Positions 33,890 through 42,458 of a DNA stretch of 64,000 nt are shown piece by piece. Source of the stretch: Nonomuraea montanisoli (GTDB lineage Bacteria > Actinomycetota > Actinomycetes > Streptosporangiales > Streptosporangiaceae); NCBI RefSeq assembly GCF_013363975.1, contig NZ_JABWGN010000001.1, positions 248,001 to 312,000 on the forward strand, in the 5' to 3' direction. The notes below the pieces were generated by a model. The model searched no databases. It had not been told where the DNA came from and was given only the letters and a program-made list of their open reading frames with translations. Each line of letters opens with the position of its first letter. The stretch's first letter is position 1. The translations under genes were made by a program, and so were the position numbers.

Positions 33890-35382
33890 TCCCGCACCGA
33901 GCACCGGACGTGCTACGGCTGGGCCCCGCCCGGCTGACCGCCGGGCTGGACCACACCAGGCGGCTCGACCTGCCGGCGCACCGCACGCTGCACGGCGAGC
34001 CCTCCCCCCGCGACATCGAGACCCTCATCGCGGAGGTGAACGAGGTCGACATGCGCGGCCGGGGCGGCGCCGCCTTCCCCTTCGGCCGCAAGCTGCGCGC
34101 CGTCGCCGACGCCTCCGGCTCCCGCGAGTGCGTGGTGCTGGTCAACGGCGCCGAAGGCGAGCCGGCCAGCTCGAAGGACGCGATGCTGCTCATCCGCGCC
34201 CCCCATCTCGTCCTCGACGGCGCCGTGCTGGCCGCCGAGGCGCTGAACGCCCGCGAGGTGGTCGTCGCCACCGCCCGCGGCGAGGTGGCCGAGTCCTCCA
34301 TCGCCGCCGCCGTGGCCGAGCGGCGCGCCGCCAAGGTGGCGGGCGCGACCGAGAGCCACATCCCGATCCGCGTGGTCGGGCTGGAGGAGCGGTTCATCTC
34401 CGGCGAGGGCGGCGCGCTCGTCCGTGCCGTGAACGGCCTGGAGGGGATCCCGCCGGGCCGCAAGAAGCGCGCCGCGACGAGCGGCGTGGACGGCCTGCCC
34501 ACGCTGCTGTCCAACACCGAGACCTTCGCCCAGCTCGCCGTCCTCGCCGAGCTGGGCCCCGAGAAGTACGCCGAGGTGGGCACCAGCAAGGAGCCCGGGA
34601 CCGTGCTGCTCACGGTCAGCGGCGGCGCCGCGACCAACGCGGTCATCGAGGCGCAGACGGGCACGCTCCTGGCCGACGTGCTCGACCTCTGCGACGCCGA
34701 GCCGGGTGAGGGCGTGCTCATGGGCGGCTACCACGGCGCGTTCCTCACGCCCCAGGCCGCCGTGTCGGCGGTGATCTCCCGTGAGGGCATGAAGCAGGCC
34801 GGCGCCGACCTCGGGGCGGGCATCATCGTGCCGCTCGGGGAGGCGACCTGCCCCCTGGGCGAGGCGGCCCGCGTGGCCGCGTACCTCGCCGCGCAGTCGG
34901 CCGGCCAGTGCGGCCCGTGCCGGCTGGGCCTGCCGGACGTGGCGCGCCAGATCCTCGCGCTCGTGGACGGCACCGGCTCGACCGACGCCGTGCGCCGGTC
35001 CGTGCGGGCCGTCGAGCGGCGCGGCGCGTGCTTCCACCCGGACGGCACGGCCAGGTTCGTGCTGTCGGCGCTGGACGCGTTCGAGAACGACATCGCGCTG
35101 CACCTGGAGTTCGGCTCGTGCGGCCGGCCGGTGCTCGGCGTGCTGCCGCTGCCGGAGCAGGAGGTCGAGCCGGAGTACCGGCTGGACGTGGACTGGAGCC
35201 GCTGCGAGGGGCACGGGCTCTGCGCCCACCTGCTGCCGGAGTTCGTGGAGCTGGACCAGTACGGGTTCCCGTCCTTCAAGACCGTGCCGGGCTGGATGGC
35301 GAAGGAGGCGCGCCGGGCGGTGGACATGTGTCCCGCGCTGGCGTTGCGCCTGGCCGAGTCGTCGATGGCCCGCACGGGCTGA
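33886..35382 (+). CDS. NuoF-like flavoprotein fused to a 3Fe-4S ferredoxin domain
   Basis: 498 residues from GTG 33886 with AGGAGA before it. The N-terminal FMN/NADH fold has MRGRGGAAFPFGRKL and LVNGAEGEPASSKDAMLL, matching NuoF signatures, and MGGYHGAFLTP. The iron-sulfur segment AGQCGPCRLG carries C342 and C345 with distal C382. The first ligand of the usual CxxCxxC is Ala339, so a normal N3 4Fe-4S cluster is doubtful. The C-terminus is a small ferredoxin with C440-x5-C446 and C482-Pro, the three-Cys 3Fe-4S type. It probably moves electrons between a pyridine nucleotide or ferredoxin and the adjacent heme membrane protein. Confidence 0.85.
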   Translation: MIPHRAPDVLRLGPARLTAGLDHTRRLDLPAHRTLHGEPSPRDIETLIAEVNEVDMRGRGGAAFPFGRKLRAVADASGSRECVVLVNGAEGEPASSKDAMLLIRAPHLVLDGAVLAAEALNAREVVVATARGEVAESSIAAAVAERRAAKVAGATESHIPIRVVGLEERFISGEGGALVRAVNGLEGIPPGRKKRAATSGVDGLPTLLSNTETFAQLAVLAELGPEKYAEVGTSKEPGTVLLTVSGGAATNAVIEAQTGTLLADVLDLCDAEPGEGVLMGGYHGAFLTPQAAVSAVISREGMKQAGADLGAGIIVPLGEATCPLGEAARVAAYLAAQSAGQCGPCRLGLPDVARQILALVDGTGSTDAVRRSVRAVERRGACFHPDGTARFVLSALDAFENDIALHLEFGSCGRPVLGVLPLPEQEVEPEYRLDVDWSRCEGHGLCAHLLPEFVELDQYGFPSFKTVPGWMAKEARRAVDMCPALALRLAESSMARTG

Positions 35383-35514
35383 CCGCCCCGGGCCCGCCGG
35401 GAGGGGCTCCGGCGGGCCCGCGGGCCCTCCCTCCGGCATCAGATTGTGATGAACCCGTCCATCCGCGACTGCATCTCAACGGATGTGCTGAACGATGACC
35501 GCGGGGAGCCGACC

Positions 35515-36954
35515 ATGGACCGCCGCCATTTCCTCCGCGCCGCCGCCCTGGCCCCGGCGCTGATCACGGCGCCGGCCCTGGTGGCCGCCCGCCCCGCGCG
35601 GGCGCAGGCGCCCGACTGGGCGAAGCTGCGGCGCGGCCTGTCGGGCACGCTCGTGCTGCCCGGCGACTCCGCCTACGGCACGGCCCGCCGCCTGTTCAAC
35701 CCGGTCTTCGACCGGATCAGGCCGAGCGGCGTCGCCTACTGCGAGAGCGCCGCGGACGTGGCGGCGAGCCTGGCGTTCGTGCGCGCGCACGGGCTGCCGG
35801 TCACCGCCCGCTCGGGCGGCCACTCCTACGCGGGCTGGTCCACCGGCACCGGCCTGGTCGTGGACGTCTCCCGGATGAACAAGGTCCGCTACGCGGGCGG
35901 CCGGGCGACGGTCGGGGCGGGGGCCAAGCTGATCGACGTGTTCTCCACGCTGGCCGGGCACGGGGTGGGCATCCCCGCGGGCACCTGCCCCACGGTCGGC
36001 GTGGGCGGCCTCGCGCTGGGCGGCGGCATCGGCGTGCTGTCCAGGAAGTACGGGCTGACCTGCGACACGCTGGAGTCGGTACGGATCGTCACGGCCGACG
36101 GGCGGGTCCTGGACTGCGACGAGCGGACCCACCCCGACCTGTTCTGGGCCTGCCGGGGAGGCGGCGGCGGCAACTTCGGCGTGGCCGTGTCGTTCACCTT
36201 CCGCACCCACGCCACCCGTGACCTCAACGTCTTCTTCCTGCGCTGGCCGTGGGCCAAGGCGGCCGCCGCGCTGACGGCCTGGCAGGCGTGGGCGCCCGGC
36301 GCGCCCGACGACCTGTGGTCCACGCTGCACCTCACCCGCGACCCGGGCGGTCCGGAGGTGCGGATCACCGGCGTCCACCTGGGCTCCAGGGCCGAGCTGG
36401 ACCGGCTGCTCGCGCCCGTCGTGGCCCGGATCGGCCGGCCGGTCTCCCGCACCGTCTACCGGACGTCGTACCTCCAGGCGATGAAGGTGATGGGCGGCTG
36501 CTCCTCGCTGACCGTGGACCAGTGCCACCCCTCGCCGCACGGCCGGCTGGGCCGGGCGAGCTTCGCCGCCAAGTCGCACCTGGCCTACCGGCCGCTCACC
36601 CCCGACGGGGTGCGCGCGATGGTGGCCGAGGTGGGCCGGCCCGGTCCGCACTCGGTGCTGCTGGACGCCATGGGCGGCGCCGTGGCGCGGGTGCGGCCGG
36701 AGGCGACCGCCTTCCCGCACCGGTCGGCGCTCTACAGCGTGCAGTACTACCAGGAGGGCAGCGACCGGTCCTGGCTGCGCCGGATCCACACCGCCATGGC
36801 GCCGCACCTCGGCGACCACGCCTACGTCAACTACATCGACCCGGACCTGAAGGACTGGCGCGCCGCCTACTACGGGCCGAACGCCGCCCGCCTGGCCCAG
36901 GTCAAGACCGCCTACGACCCGTCACGCCTGTTCCGGCTCCCGCAGGGGGTCTGA
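35515..36954 (+). CDS. Tat-exported FAD-linked oxidase, berberine-bridge type
   Basis: 479 residues from the ATG at 35515. The N-terminus MDRRHFLRAAALAPALITAP has the twin-arginine motif RRHFL and a cleavable signal ending PARAQA, so a folded flavoprotein is exported. The FAD-binding PCMH domain has ARSGGHSYAG (His for 8-alpha linkage) and GTCPTVGVGGLALGGGIG (Cys for 6-S-cysteinyl linkage), so bicovalent FAD is likely. The C-terminal BBE domain ends YVNYIDPDLKDWRAAYYGPNAARLAQVKTAYDP. These oxidise sugars, alcohols or alkaloid-like compounds using oxygen. Its last 33 bp overlap the convergent acetoacetate-CoA ligase gene. Confidence 0.93.
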   Translation: MDRRHFLRAAALAPALITAPALVAARPARAQAPDWAKLRRGLSGTLVLPGDSAYGTARRLFNPVFDRIRPSGVAYCESAADVAASLAFVRAHGLPVTARSGGHSYAGWSTGTGLVVDVSRMNKVRYAGGRATVGAGAKLIDVFSTLAGHGVGIPAGTCPTVGVGGLALGGGIGVLSRKYGLTCDTLESVRIVTADGRVLDCDERTHPDLFWACRGGGGGNFGVAVSFTFRTHATRDLNVFFLRWPWAKAAAALTAWQAWAPGAPDDLWSTLHLTRDPGGPEVRITGVHLGSRAELDRLLAPVVARIGRPVSRTVYRTSYLQAMKVMGGCSSLTVDQCHPSPHGRLGRASFAAKSHLAYRPLTPDGVRAMVAEVGRPGPHSVLLDAMGGAVARVRPEATAFPHRSALYSVQYYQEGSDRSWLRRIHTAMAPHLGDHAYVNYIDPDLKDWRAAYYGPNAARLAQVKTAYDPSRLFRLPQGV

Positions 36955-38913
36955 GGGCCGGAAGTGCTCCAGGACCTCCGGGTTGGCCATGGCGTCGGGG
37001 TTGGCGGCCTGCTCGACGGGGGTGCCGAGCAGGATCTTGCGGACCGGCACCTCCAGCTTCTTGCCCGACAGCGTGCGCGGGATCCCCGGCACGGCCCGGA
37101 TCTCGTTGGGCACGTGCCGGGGCGACAGCTCGTCGCGCAGCGCGGCGCACAGGGCCCGGGTCAGCTCGTCGGTCATCTCGGCGCCCTCGGCCAGCGTCAC
37201 GTACAGCAGCAGCCGCCCCTCCTGGCCGAGCACGCCCGTGTCGATGACCAGGCTGTCGGCGACCTGCTCGAACCGCTCGACCACCCGGTAGAACTCGCTG
37301 GTGCCCATCCGGACGCCGCCCCGGTTGAGGGTCGAGTCGGAGCGGCCGTAGATGACGCAGCTCCCGTCCTCGTCGACCCTGATCCAGTCGCCGTGGCGCC
37401 AGACGCCCGGGTAGACGTCGAAGTAGCTGTCGCGGTAGCGCGCGCCGTCCGGGTCGTTCCAGAACATGACCGGCATCGACGGCATCGGCCGGGTGAGCAC
37501 CAGCTCCCCCACCTCGCCGGTGACCGGCCGGCCCTCGGGGTCGTACGCCTCCACCGCGGCGCCCAGCGAGCGGCACGGGATGACGCCCGCCCGGATCGGG
37601 TGCGTGATGGTCGCGCCCACGAAGCCGGTGCACACGTCCGTGCCGCCGGAGAACGAGCCGATCGGCACCTCCGGCAGCTCCTCGTGCACCCAGGCGAAAC
37701 CCTCGGGCGGCAGCGGCGAGCCGGTGGAGCCGACGCCGCGCAGCCGCTCCAGCCCCTCGGGGTGCAGCCCCGCCTTCAGCGAGGCCATGATGTACGGCGC
37801 GCCCACCCCGAAGTACGTCACGCCCTCCGAGGCGGCGATCCGCCACAGGGTGGCCGGTGAGGGATGGGCGGCCGAGCCGTCGTAGAGCACCGGGACGGCC
37901 CCCACCAGCAGGGCGCCGATGAGGTAGTTCCACATCATCCAGCCCGTGGTGGTGTACCAGAAGAACACATCCCCCTCACCGAGGTCCTGGTGGAAGGAGA
38001 GGGACTTCAGGTGCTCCAGGACCACGCCGCCGTGGCCGTGGACGATCGGCTTGGGCAGGCCGGTGGTGCCGCTGGAGTACAGGATCCACAGGGGATGGCC
38101 GAACGGCACCCGCTCGAACTCCAGCGGCCCGGACTCCGCGCGCAGTCCCTCCCAGCCGATCACCTCGCCGTGCGGCACGGCGCGCGCCGGGCCGGGGGCG
38201 GGCTCGGCCCGCTGGGGCGGCAGCCCCTCGGCCGCGGCCGACAGGTACGGGATCCACACCGTGGCGCGCAGCGAGGGCAGCGCGGCGGCGATCTCGTTCA
38301 CCGCCTCCGAGCGGTCGTAGGCCTTGCCGTTGTAGCGGTAGCCGTCGACGGCGATGAGCACCTTGGGCTCGATCTGCCGGAAGCGGTCCACGATGCTGGC
38401 CACCCCGAAGTCCGGGGAGCCGGCCGACCAGATCGCGCCGAGGGAGGCGGTGGCCAGGAAGGCGACGAGCGCCTGCGGGATGTTGGGCAGGTACGCCGCG
38501 ACCCGGTCGCCGCGGCCGACGCCGAGCCGCGCCAGCCCGGCCCGCACGCGGGCGACCTCCTCGCGCAGCTCGTCGTGGCTGATCTCCTGACGGGCGCCGT
38601 CCTCCGAGACGAACACCACGGCCGTGCCGCCGGAGTGGCGCAGCGCGTTCTCCGCGTAGTTGAGGCTGCTTCCGGCGAACCACTCGACGTCCGGCATCGT
38701 CCCGGAGAGGACCGGTCCGTCACCACGCTCGCCGACCACCTGGAAGTGGTCCCAGATCGACGTCCAGAACTCCTCGGGACGCTCGACGGACCACCGCCAC
38801 AGGTCCTCGTAGTCCGCCCCCGCCTTCCCGATCGACTCCTTGTATCGGGTGAGCTTGGCGCGCTTGACGATCTCTTCGGTCGGCTCCCAGAGAAGTGCCC
38901 CTTCAGCAACCAT
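36922..38913 (-). CDS. Acetoacetate-CoA ligase
   Basis: 663 residues from the ATG at 38913 (MVAEGALLWEPTEE); an ATG nine bases upstream is possible. The adenylate-forming core shows ILYSSGTTGLPKPIVHGHGG (P-loop), FFWYTTTGWMMWN, and SDSTLNRGGVRMGTSEFYRVVE with SLVIDTG and a C-terminal LSGKKLEVPVRKIL containing the catalytic Lys. Early ESIGKAGADYEDLWRWSVERPEEFW is the acetyl/acetoacetyl-CoA synthetase N-terminal domain. It activates acetoacetate for lipid or polyhydroxybutyrate turnover in the cytoplasm. Monocistronic; it overlaps the oxidase gene tail to tail. Confidence 0.95.
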   Translation of the reverse strand: MVAEGALLWEPTEEIVKRAKLTRYKESIGKAGADYEDLWRWSVERPEEFWTSIWDHFQVVGERGDGPVLSGTMPDVEWFAGSSLNYAENALRHSGGTAVVFVSEDGARQEISHDELREEVARVRAGLARLGVGRGDRVAAYLPNIPQALVAFLATASLGAIWSAGSPDFGVASIVDRFRQIEPKVLIAVDGYRYNGKAYDRSEAVNEIAAALPSLRATVWIPYLSAAAEGLPPQRAEPAPGPARAVPHGEVIGWEGLRAESGPLEFERVPFGHPLWILYSSGTTGLPKPIVHGHGGVVLEHLKSLSFHQDLGEGDVFFWYTTTGWMMWNYLIGALLVGAVPVLYDGSAAHPSPATLWRIAASEGVTYFGVGAPYIMASLKAGLHPEGLERLRGVGSTGSPLPPEGFAWVHEELPEVPIGSFSGGTDVCTGFVGATITHPIRAGVIPCRSLGAAVEAYDPEGRPVTGEVGELVLTRPMPSMPVMFWNDPDGARYRDSYFDVYPGVWRHGDWIRVDEDGSCVIYGRSDSTLNRGGVRMGTSEFYRVVERFEQVADSLVIDTGVLGQEGRLLLYVTLAEGAEMTDELTRALCAALRDELSPRHVPNEIRAVPGIPRTLSGKKLEVPVRKILLGTPVEQAANPDAMANPEVLEHFRPSDPLREPEQA

Positions 38914-38971
38914 GTGCCCCATCCTGTCGCCCGGTCGGGCCGAAGTCATACCCGCTTCGCCACACAACTAG

Positions 38972-39829
38972 CTAGCGCCTTAGGTGGTCCACCGCCATAC
39001 GCGCGGCCGTGCCGATCACCGCGTCGGCGCGCGGCTGGTTGACCGCGGGGCTGAAGGACCGGGTGAACACCGCCACCGCGTAGCGGCCGCCGTCGGGGTA
39101 CTCGACCACCCCGGCCTCGGCGCGCAGCGTCGGCAGCGAGCCGGTCTTGCCGCTGACGTCCACGTCGTCGTACGGGAAGCCGGAGGCCAGCCGGTGCGGC
39201 CACACCTGCTTGTTGAGCACCGAGCGCATCCAGGCGCAGGAGGCGGGCGAGGCGGCCTCGTCGCGCCAGATCAGCCCGAACAGCTCGGCCGTCTCGCCCG
39301 GCGTGCTGCGGTTGGTGCGCGGCGGGTCGAGCACGCTCAGCCGGTCGATCTCCTCCGGATCGAGGTACGGCCAGCCGTGCCCGGTGTCCTCGGCCATGCT
39401 CGCGTACAGGTCGGCCGACTTCTGCTGGACGAAGGTGCCCGTCAGCCCGAACCCCTCCAGCATGGCGTTGACCGCCTCGAACCCGACCCGGGCCGACAGC
39501 ACGTCCGCGGCGGTGTTGTCGCTGACCGCGATCATCAGGTAGGCGAGGTCCCGCAGCGACATCGTGACGTCGTCCAGCATGGCCGACAGCCCGGTGGGCC
39601 CGAAGGCGCGCTCGTCCGCCCGCACGGTCACCCGCGCGGCCGGGTCGAGCAGCCCGGCGTCGGCCTGCCGGCAGAACGCGACCAGCAGCGGCACCTTGAA
39701 CACCGACGCGGTCGGCACCGGCACGTCGGAGCCGTGCCCCACGTGCCGGCCGGTGTCGATGTCCGTCGCGTGCAGCCAGCCGGTGACGCCCGCCGCGCGG
39801 AAGACCGCACCGAAGTCCGGCTCGTTCAT
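38972..39829 (-). CDS. Class A beta-lactamase-like serine hydrolase without signal peptide
   Basis: 285 residues. Motifs are S42-x-x-K45 (SVFK), S103-D-N105 and K228-T-G230, as in class A enzymes. The Omega-loop region reads LSVLDPPRTNRSTPGETAEL, and the usual ExxLN with general-base Glu166 is not evident. There is no export signal; the first strand begins almost at once (GVTGWLHATDIDTGRHVGHGSDVPV). It is therefore probably a cytoplasmic esterase/amidase-like relative, not a classic secreted lactamase. The ATG overlaps the stop of the LysR regulator gene (ATGA), so the regulator and enzyme are co-translated. Confidence 0.85.
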   Translation of the reverse strand: MNEPDFGAVFRAAGVTGWLHATDIDTGRHVGHGSDVPVPTASVFKVPLLVAFCRQADAGLLDPAARVTVRADERAFGPTGLSAMLDDVTMSLRDLAYLMIAVSDNTAADVLSARVGFEAVNAMLEGFGLTGTFVQQKSADLYASMAEDTGHGWPYLDPEEIDRLSVLDPPRTNRSTPGETAELFGLIWRDEAASPASCAWMRSVLNKQVWPHRLASGFPYDDVDVSGKTGSLPTLRAEAGVVEYPDGGRYAVAVFTRSFSPAVNQPRADAVIGTAARMAVDHLRR

Positions 39830-40743
39830 GCCAGCACCCCCGGCCGACGGCTGACCCGCCGCACGGGCACCGCGCCCTCGTCCGCCATACCGGCGCGCTC
39901 CTTCAGCGTTCGTACGGCCACCGCCGAGAAGGCGGCGACCGCTTCTGTCTCGACCCGCCAGGCCGTGGAGACCCGACCGGCGATGGGCGAGCCTAGCAGC
40001 GGGCGCCAGGCCAGCCCCGGCAGGTCCGTACGCGGCCCGAAGGCCACCGCGGCCCCCGCCAGCACCAGGCCCAGGCCGGCGCCCTCGTGCACCTGCGGCG
40101 GCACGTAGCCGTGGCGGCGGCACTCGGCCAGCACCTCGGCGTGGACGCCCGGCTCGCCCTCGCGGGGCGGCATCAGCAGCTCACGGCCGCCCAGGTCGGC
40201 CAGGTGCAGCTCGCCGCCCCGGGCCAGCGAGTCGTCCTCGGCCAGCAGCACGCCCTGCGACTGGATCAGGGGCGGGCCGAACAGCAGGCCGGGCGCGGCG
40301 AGGGGGTGGCGCACGATGCCCACGTCGATGGCGCCCTCGGCCAGCGCGGCGACCTGCTCGGCCGTCCAGATCTCGGCGGGCGCGAGCCGTACCTCGGGAT
40401 GGCTCTCCCGGAAGCCGGCGACGAGCCCGGCGATCACGGCGGGCGCCAGGTCGGGCGGGACGCCGACGCGCAGCACGGTGCCCTGGCCGTGCCGGGCCAG
40501 CTCACGCAGCCGGTCGGCCCGGGAGACGATCTCGCGGGCCTCGCCGAGCAGCAGCCGCCCGGACTCGGTGAGCCGGACCTGCCGGGCGGAGCGGTCGAAC
40601 AGCCGGACCCCGAGCTCCTCCTCCAGGCGCTTGATCCGCTGGCTGAGGGGCGGCTGCGCCATGCCGAGCCGGATCGCGGCGTTGCCGAAGTGGAGTTCCT
40701 CCGCGACCACGATGAAGTAGCGAAGGTGCCGGACGAGGTCCAT
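39826..40743 (-). CDS. LysR family transcriptional regulator
   Basis: 305 residues from the ATG at 40743. The winged helix-turn-helix occupies residues 1-60 (HLRYFIVVAEELHFGNAAIRLGMAQPPLSQRIKRLEEELGVRLFDR). The periplasmic-binding-like effector domain follows (about 88-290: VLRVGVPPDLAPAVIAGLVAGFRESHPEVRL). It precedes and overlaps the class-A-like serine hydrolase, an order reminiscent of AmpR-type pairs but here co-directional rather than divergent. It is divergent from the penicillin-binding-protein gene across 86 bp, so it may control that gene too (inference). Confidence 0.93.
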   Translation of the reverse strand: MDLVRHLRYFIVVAEELHFGNAAIRLGMAQPPLSQRIKRLEEELGVRLFDRSARQVRLTESGRLLLGEAREIVSRADRLRELARHGQGTVLRVGVPPDLAPAVIAGLVAGFRESHPEVRLAPAEIWTAEQVAALAEGAIDVGIVRHPLAAPGLLFGPPLIQSQGVLLAEDDSLARGGELHLADLGGRELLMPPREGEPGVHAEVLAECRRHGYVPPQVHEGAGLGLVLAGAAVAFGPRTDLPGLAWRPLLGSPIAGRVSTAWRVETEAVAAFSAVAVRTLKERAGMADEGAVPVRRVSRRPGVLA

Positions 40744-40829
40744 GAGCAGCAACTATAGCCAAACTCATATGCATGGTCGGCTCATATCGGTATTGGACAG
40801 CACCGCGAGGGCTCTGGTCTTCTCACCCC
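40744..40829. promoter_or_regulatory. Divergent LysR/PBP control region
   Basis: 86 bp, the most AT-rich stretch nearby. It holds two CTCATAT direct copies about 17 bp apart (near 40764 and 40781) and the near-palindrome CATATGCATG. ATA-N9-TAT-like spacing compatible with a LysR T-N11-A box occurs around 40756-40770. The assignment rests on position and composition. Confidence 0.35.
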
Positions 40830-42440
40830 ATGGCACCACCAACGGGGACAATCTACGCCCACCTCAGGGAGGACGAGCGGCGTCCGCGCAGAAGGCGCAG
40901 GTGGCGGTGGGTCGCCGCGGCGCTGCTCGTCCCGGCCCTCGCGGCCGGTGGCACGCTCTGGCTCCTGCGCACGGAGGGCACGCCCGAGCAGACCGCCGAC
41001 GACTACCTGGACGCGTGGACGGACCAGAGCTACGCCGAGATGCGCGAGCTCGTCGCCGACCCGCCCGCCGACTTCGAGCAGTGGCACCGGCGCTTCCTCA
41101 CCGACCTCCAGGCCGAGCACATCTCCTTGCGGCGCCCCCTACCGAACGGGGTCTTCGCGAGCACCGTGGGGGACGACGGCGCCGTGACCTTCCACGCCGT
41201 CGTCCAGGGCAGGAGGGACTGGGACTACGACGGCGAGCTCAAGCTCGTCGAGCGCGGCGGCAGGTGGAAGGTCGCCTGGACCCCGGCCACCATCCACCGC
41301 CTGCTCAAGAAGGGCAGGTCGCTGCGGGCGATCACCCGGCCGGGCGAGCCCGCGCACGTCCTGGCCGCCGGCGGCGAACGCATCGACACCCCGGACACGC
41401 CCGGCTCGGTGCAGCAGCTCGTCGAGGGCCTCAAGCGGACGTACCCGGACTGGTTCGCCCCCTACAAGGAGACCACGATCGAGCTGTACGAGGGCGACAG
41501 ACCGGTCGAGACGCTCGTCGGGGCCGGCGGCAAGGTGCCGCTGAAGACCACGATCGACCTCAAGGTGCACCGGGCGGGGGCCGCCGCACTGGAGGGCGTG
41601 GACAAGCCCGCCTCGCTGGTGGCGCTGCGGCCCTCCACCGGCGAGATCCTCGCCGTGGTCAACAAGCCGGGCGGCTTCAACCGGGCGCTGCTCGGCAAGT
41701 ACCCGCCCGGTTCCACGTTCAAGGTCGTCACCGCCTCGGCGCTGGTCGCGGACGGCGCGAAGCCGGACGCGCGGGTGACCTGCCCCGCCGAGCAGAACAT
41801 CGGCGGCTTCCCCTTCCACAACGCCGGTTTCAAGGACTACGGCACGCTGGCCTTCCGCGACGCCTTCGCCCACTCCTGCAACACCACGTTCGGCGCGATG
41901 AGCGTGGACCGGCTCGGCGCCGACCGGCTCGCCAAGGTGGCCGCCAGCTTCGGCTTCGGCGCGGCGATCACGCCGGGCGTGCCGGCCGTGAAGGCGGAGT
42001 TCCCGGCGCCGAAGGACGACACGGACCTCGCCTCCGCCTCCATCGGGCAGGGCAGGGTGCTGGCCAGCCCACTGAACATGGCCTCCGTGGCGGCGGCCAT
42101 CGCCGCCGGCGCTTGGTGGCCGCCCCGGCTGGTGCCGGAGGAGCGGATGCCGGACCACACGCTCCGGCCGCGCCGCCTGGAGGACGACGTGGTGCGGGCG
42201 CTGCGCGACCTCATGCCGGCCGTCGTCACCGACGGCACGGCCCAGGCCGTCAGCTTCCCGGAGGGCACGGCGGGCAAGACCGGCACGGCGGAGTACGGGT
42301 CGGGCAAGGAGCCGCCCGCGCACTCGTGGTTCGTCGGCTACCGGGGCGACCTGGCGTTCGCGGTGATCGTGGAGGGCGGCGGGGCCGGCTCGGCCGTGGC
42401 GGCCCCGGTCGCGGCCCGCTTCCTCAAGGCGCTCGCCTGA
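40830..42440 (+). CDS. Penicillin-binding protein, MecA_N-type transpeptidase
   Basis: 536 residues from the ATG at 40830. A basic N-terminus and one membrane anchor (WRWVAAALLVPALAAGGTLWLL) precede an NTF2-like MecA_N domain (about 45-160, DYLDAWTDQSYAEMRELV). The transpeptidase domain has all three motifs: S295-T-F-K298, S349-C-N351 and K483-T-G485. It should cross-link peptidoglycan as a class B PBP outside the membrane. It is the intact paralogue of the motif-less lipoprotein at 17472-19346. Similar MecA_N PBPs can confer lower beta-lactam affinity (family knowledge). The divergent LysR gene may regulate it. Confidence 0.93.
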   Translation: MAPPTGTIYAHLREDERRPRRRRRWRWVAAALLVPALAAGGTLWLLRTEGTPEQTADDYLDAWTDQSYAEMRELVADPPADFEQWHRRFLTDLQAEHISLRRPLPNGVFASTVGDDGAVTFHAVVQGRRDWDYDGELKLVERGGRWKVAWTPATIHRLLKKGRSLRAITRPGEPAHVLAAGGERIDTPDTPGSVQQLVEGLKRTYPDWFAPYKETTIELYEGDRPVETLVGAGGKVPLKTTIDLKVHRAGAAALEGVDKPASLVALRPSTGEILAVVNKPGGFNRALLGKYPPGSTFKVVTASALVADGAKPDARVTCPAEQNIGGFPFHNAGFKDYGTLAFRDAFAHSCNTTFGAMSVDRLGADRLAKVAASFGFGAAITPGVPAVKAEFPAPKDDTDLASASIGQGRVLASPLNMASVAAAIAAGAWWPPRLVPEERMPDHTLRPRRLEDDVVRALRDLMPAVVTDGTAQAVSFPEGTAGKTGTAEYGSGKEPPAHSWFVGYRGDLAFAVIVEGGGAGSAVAAPVAARFLKALA

Positions 42441-42458
42441 GCCCCGGACGGGCTGAGG

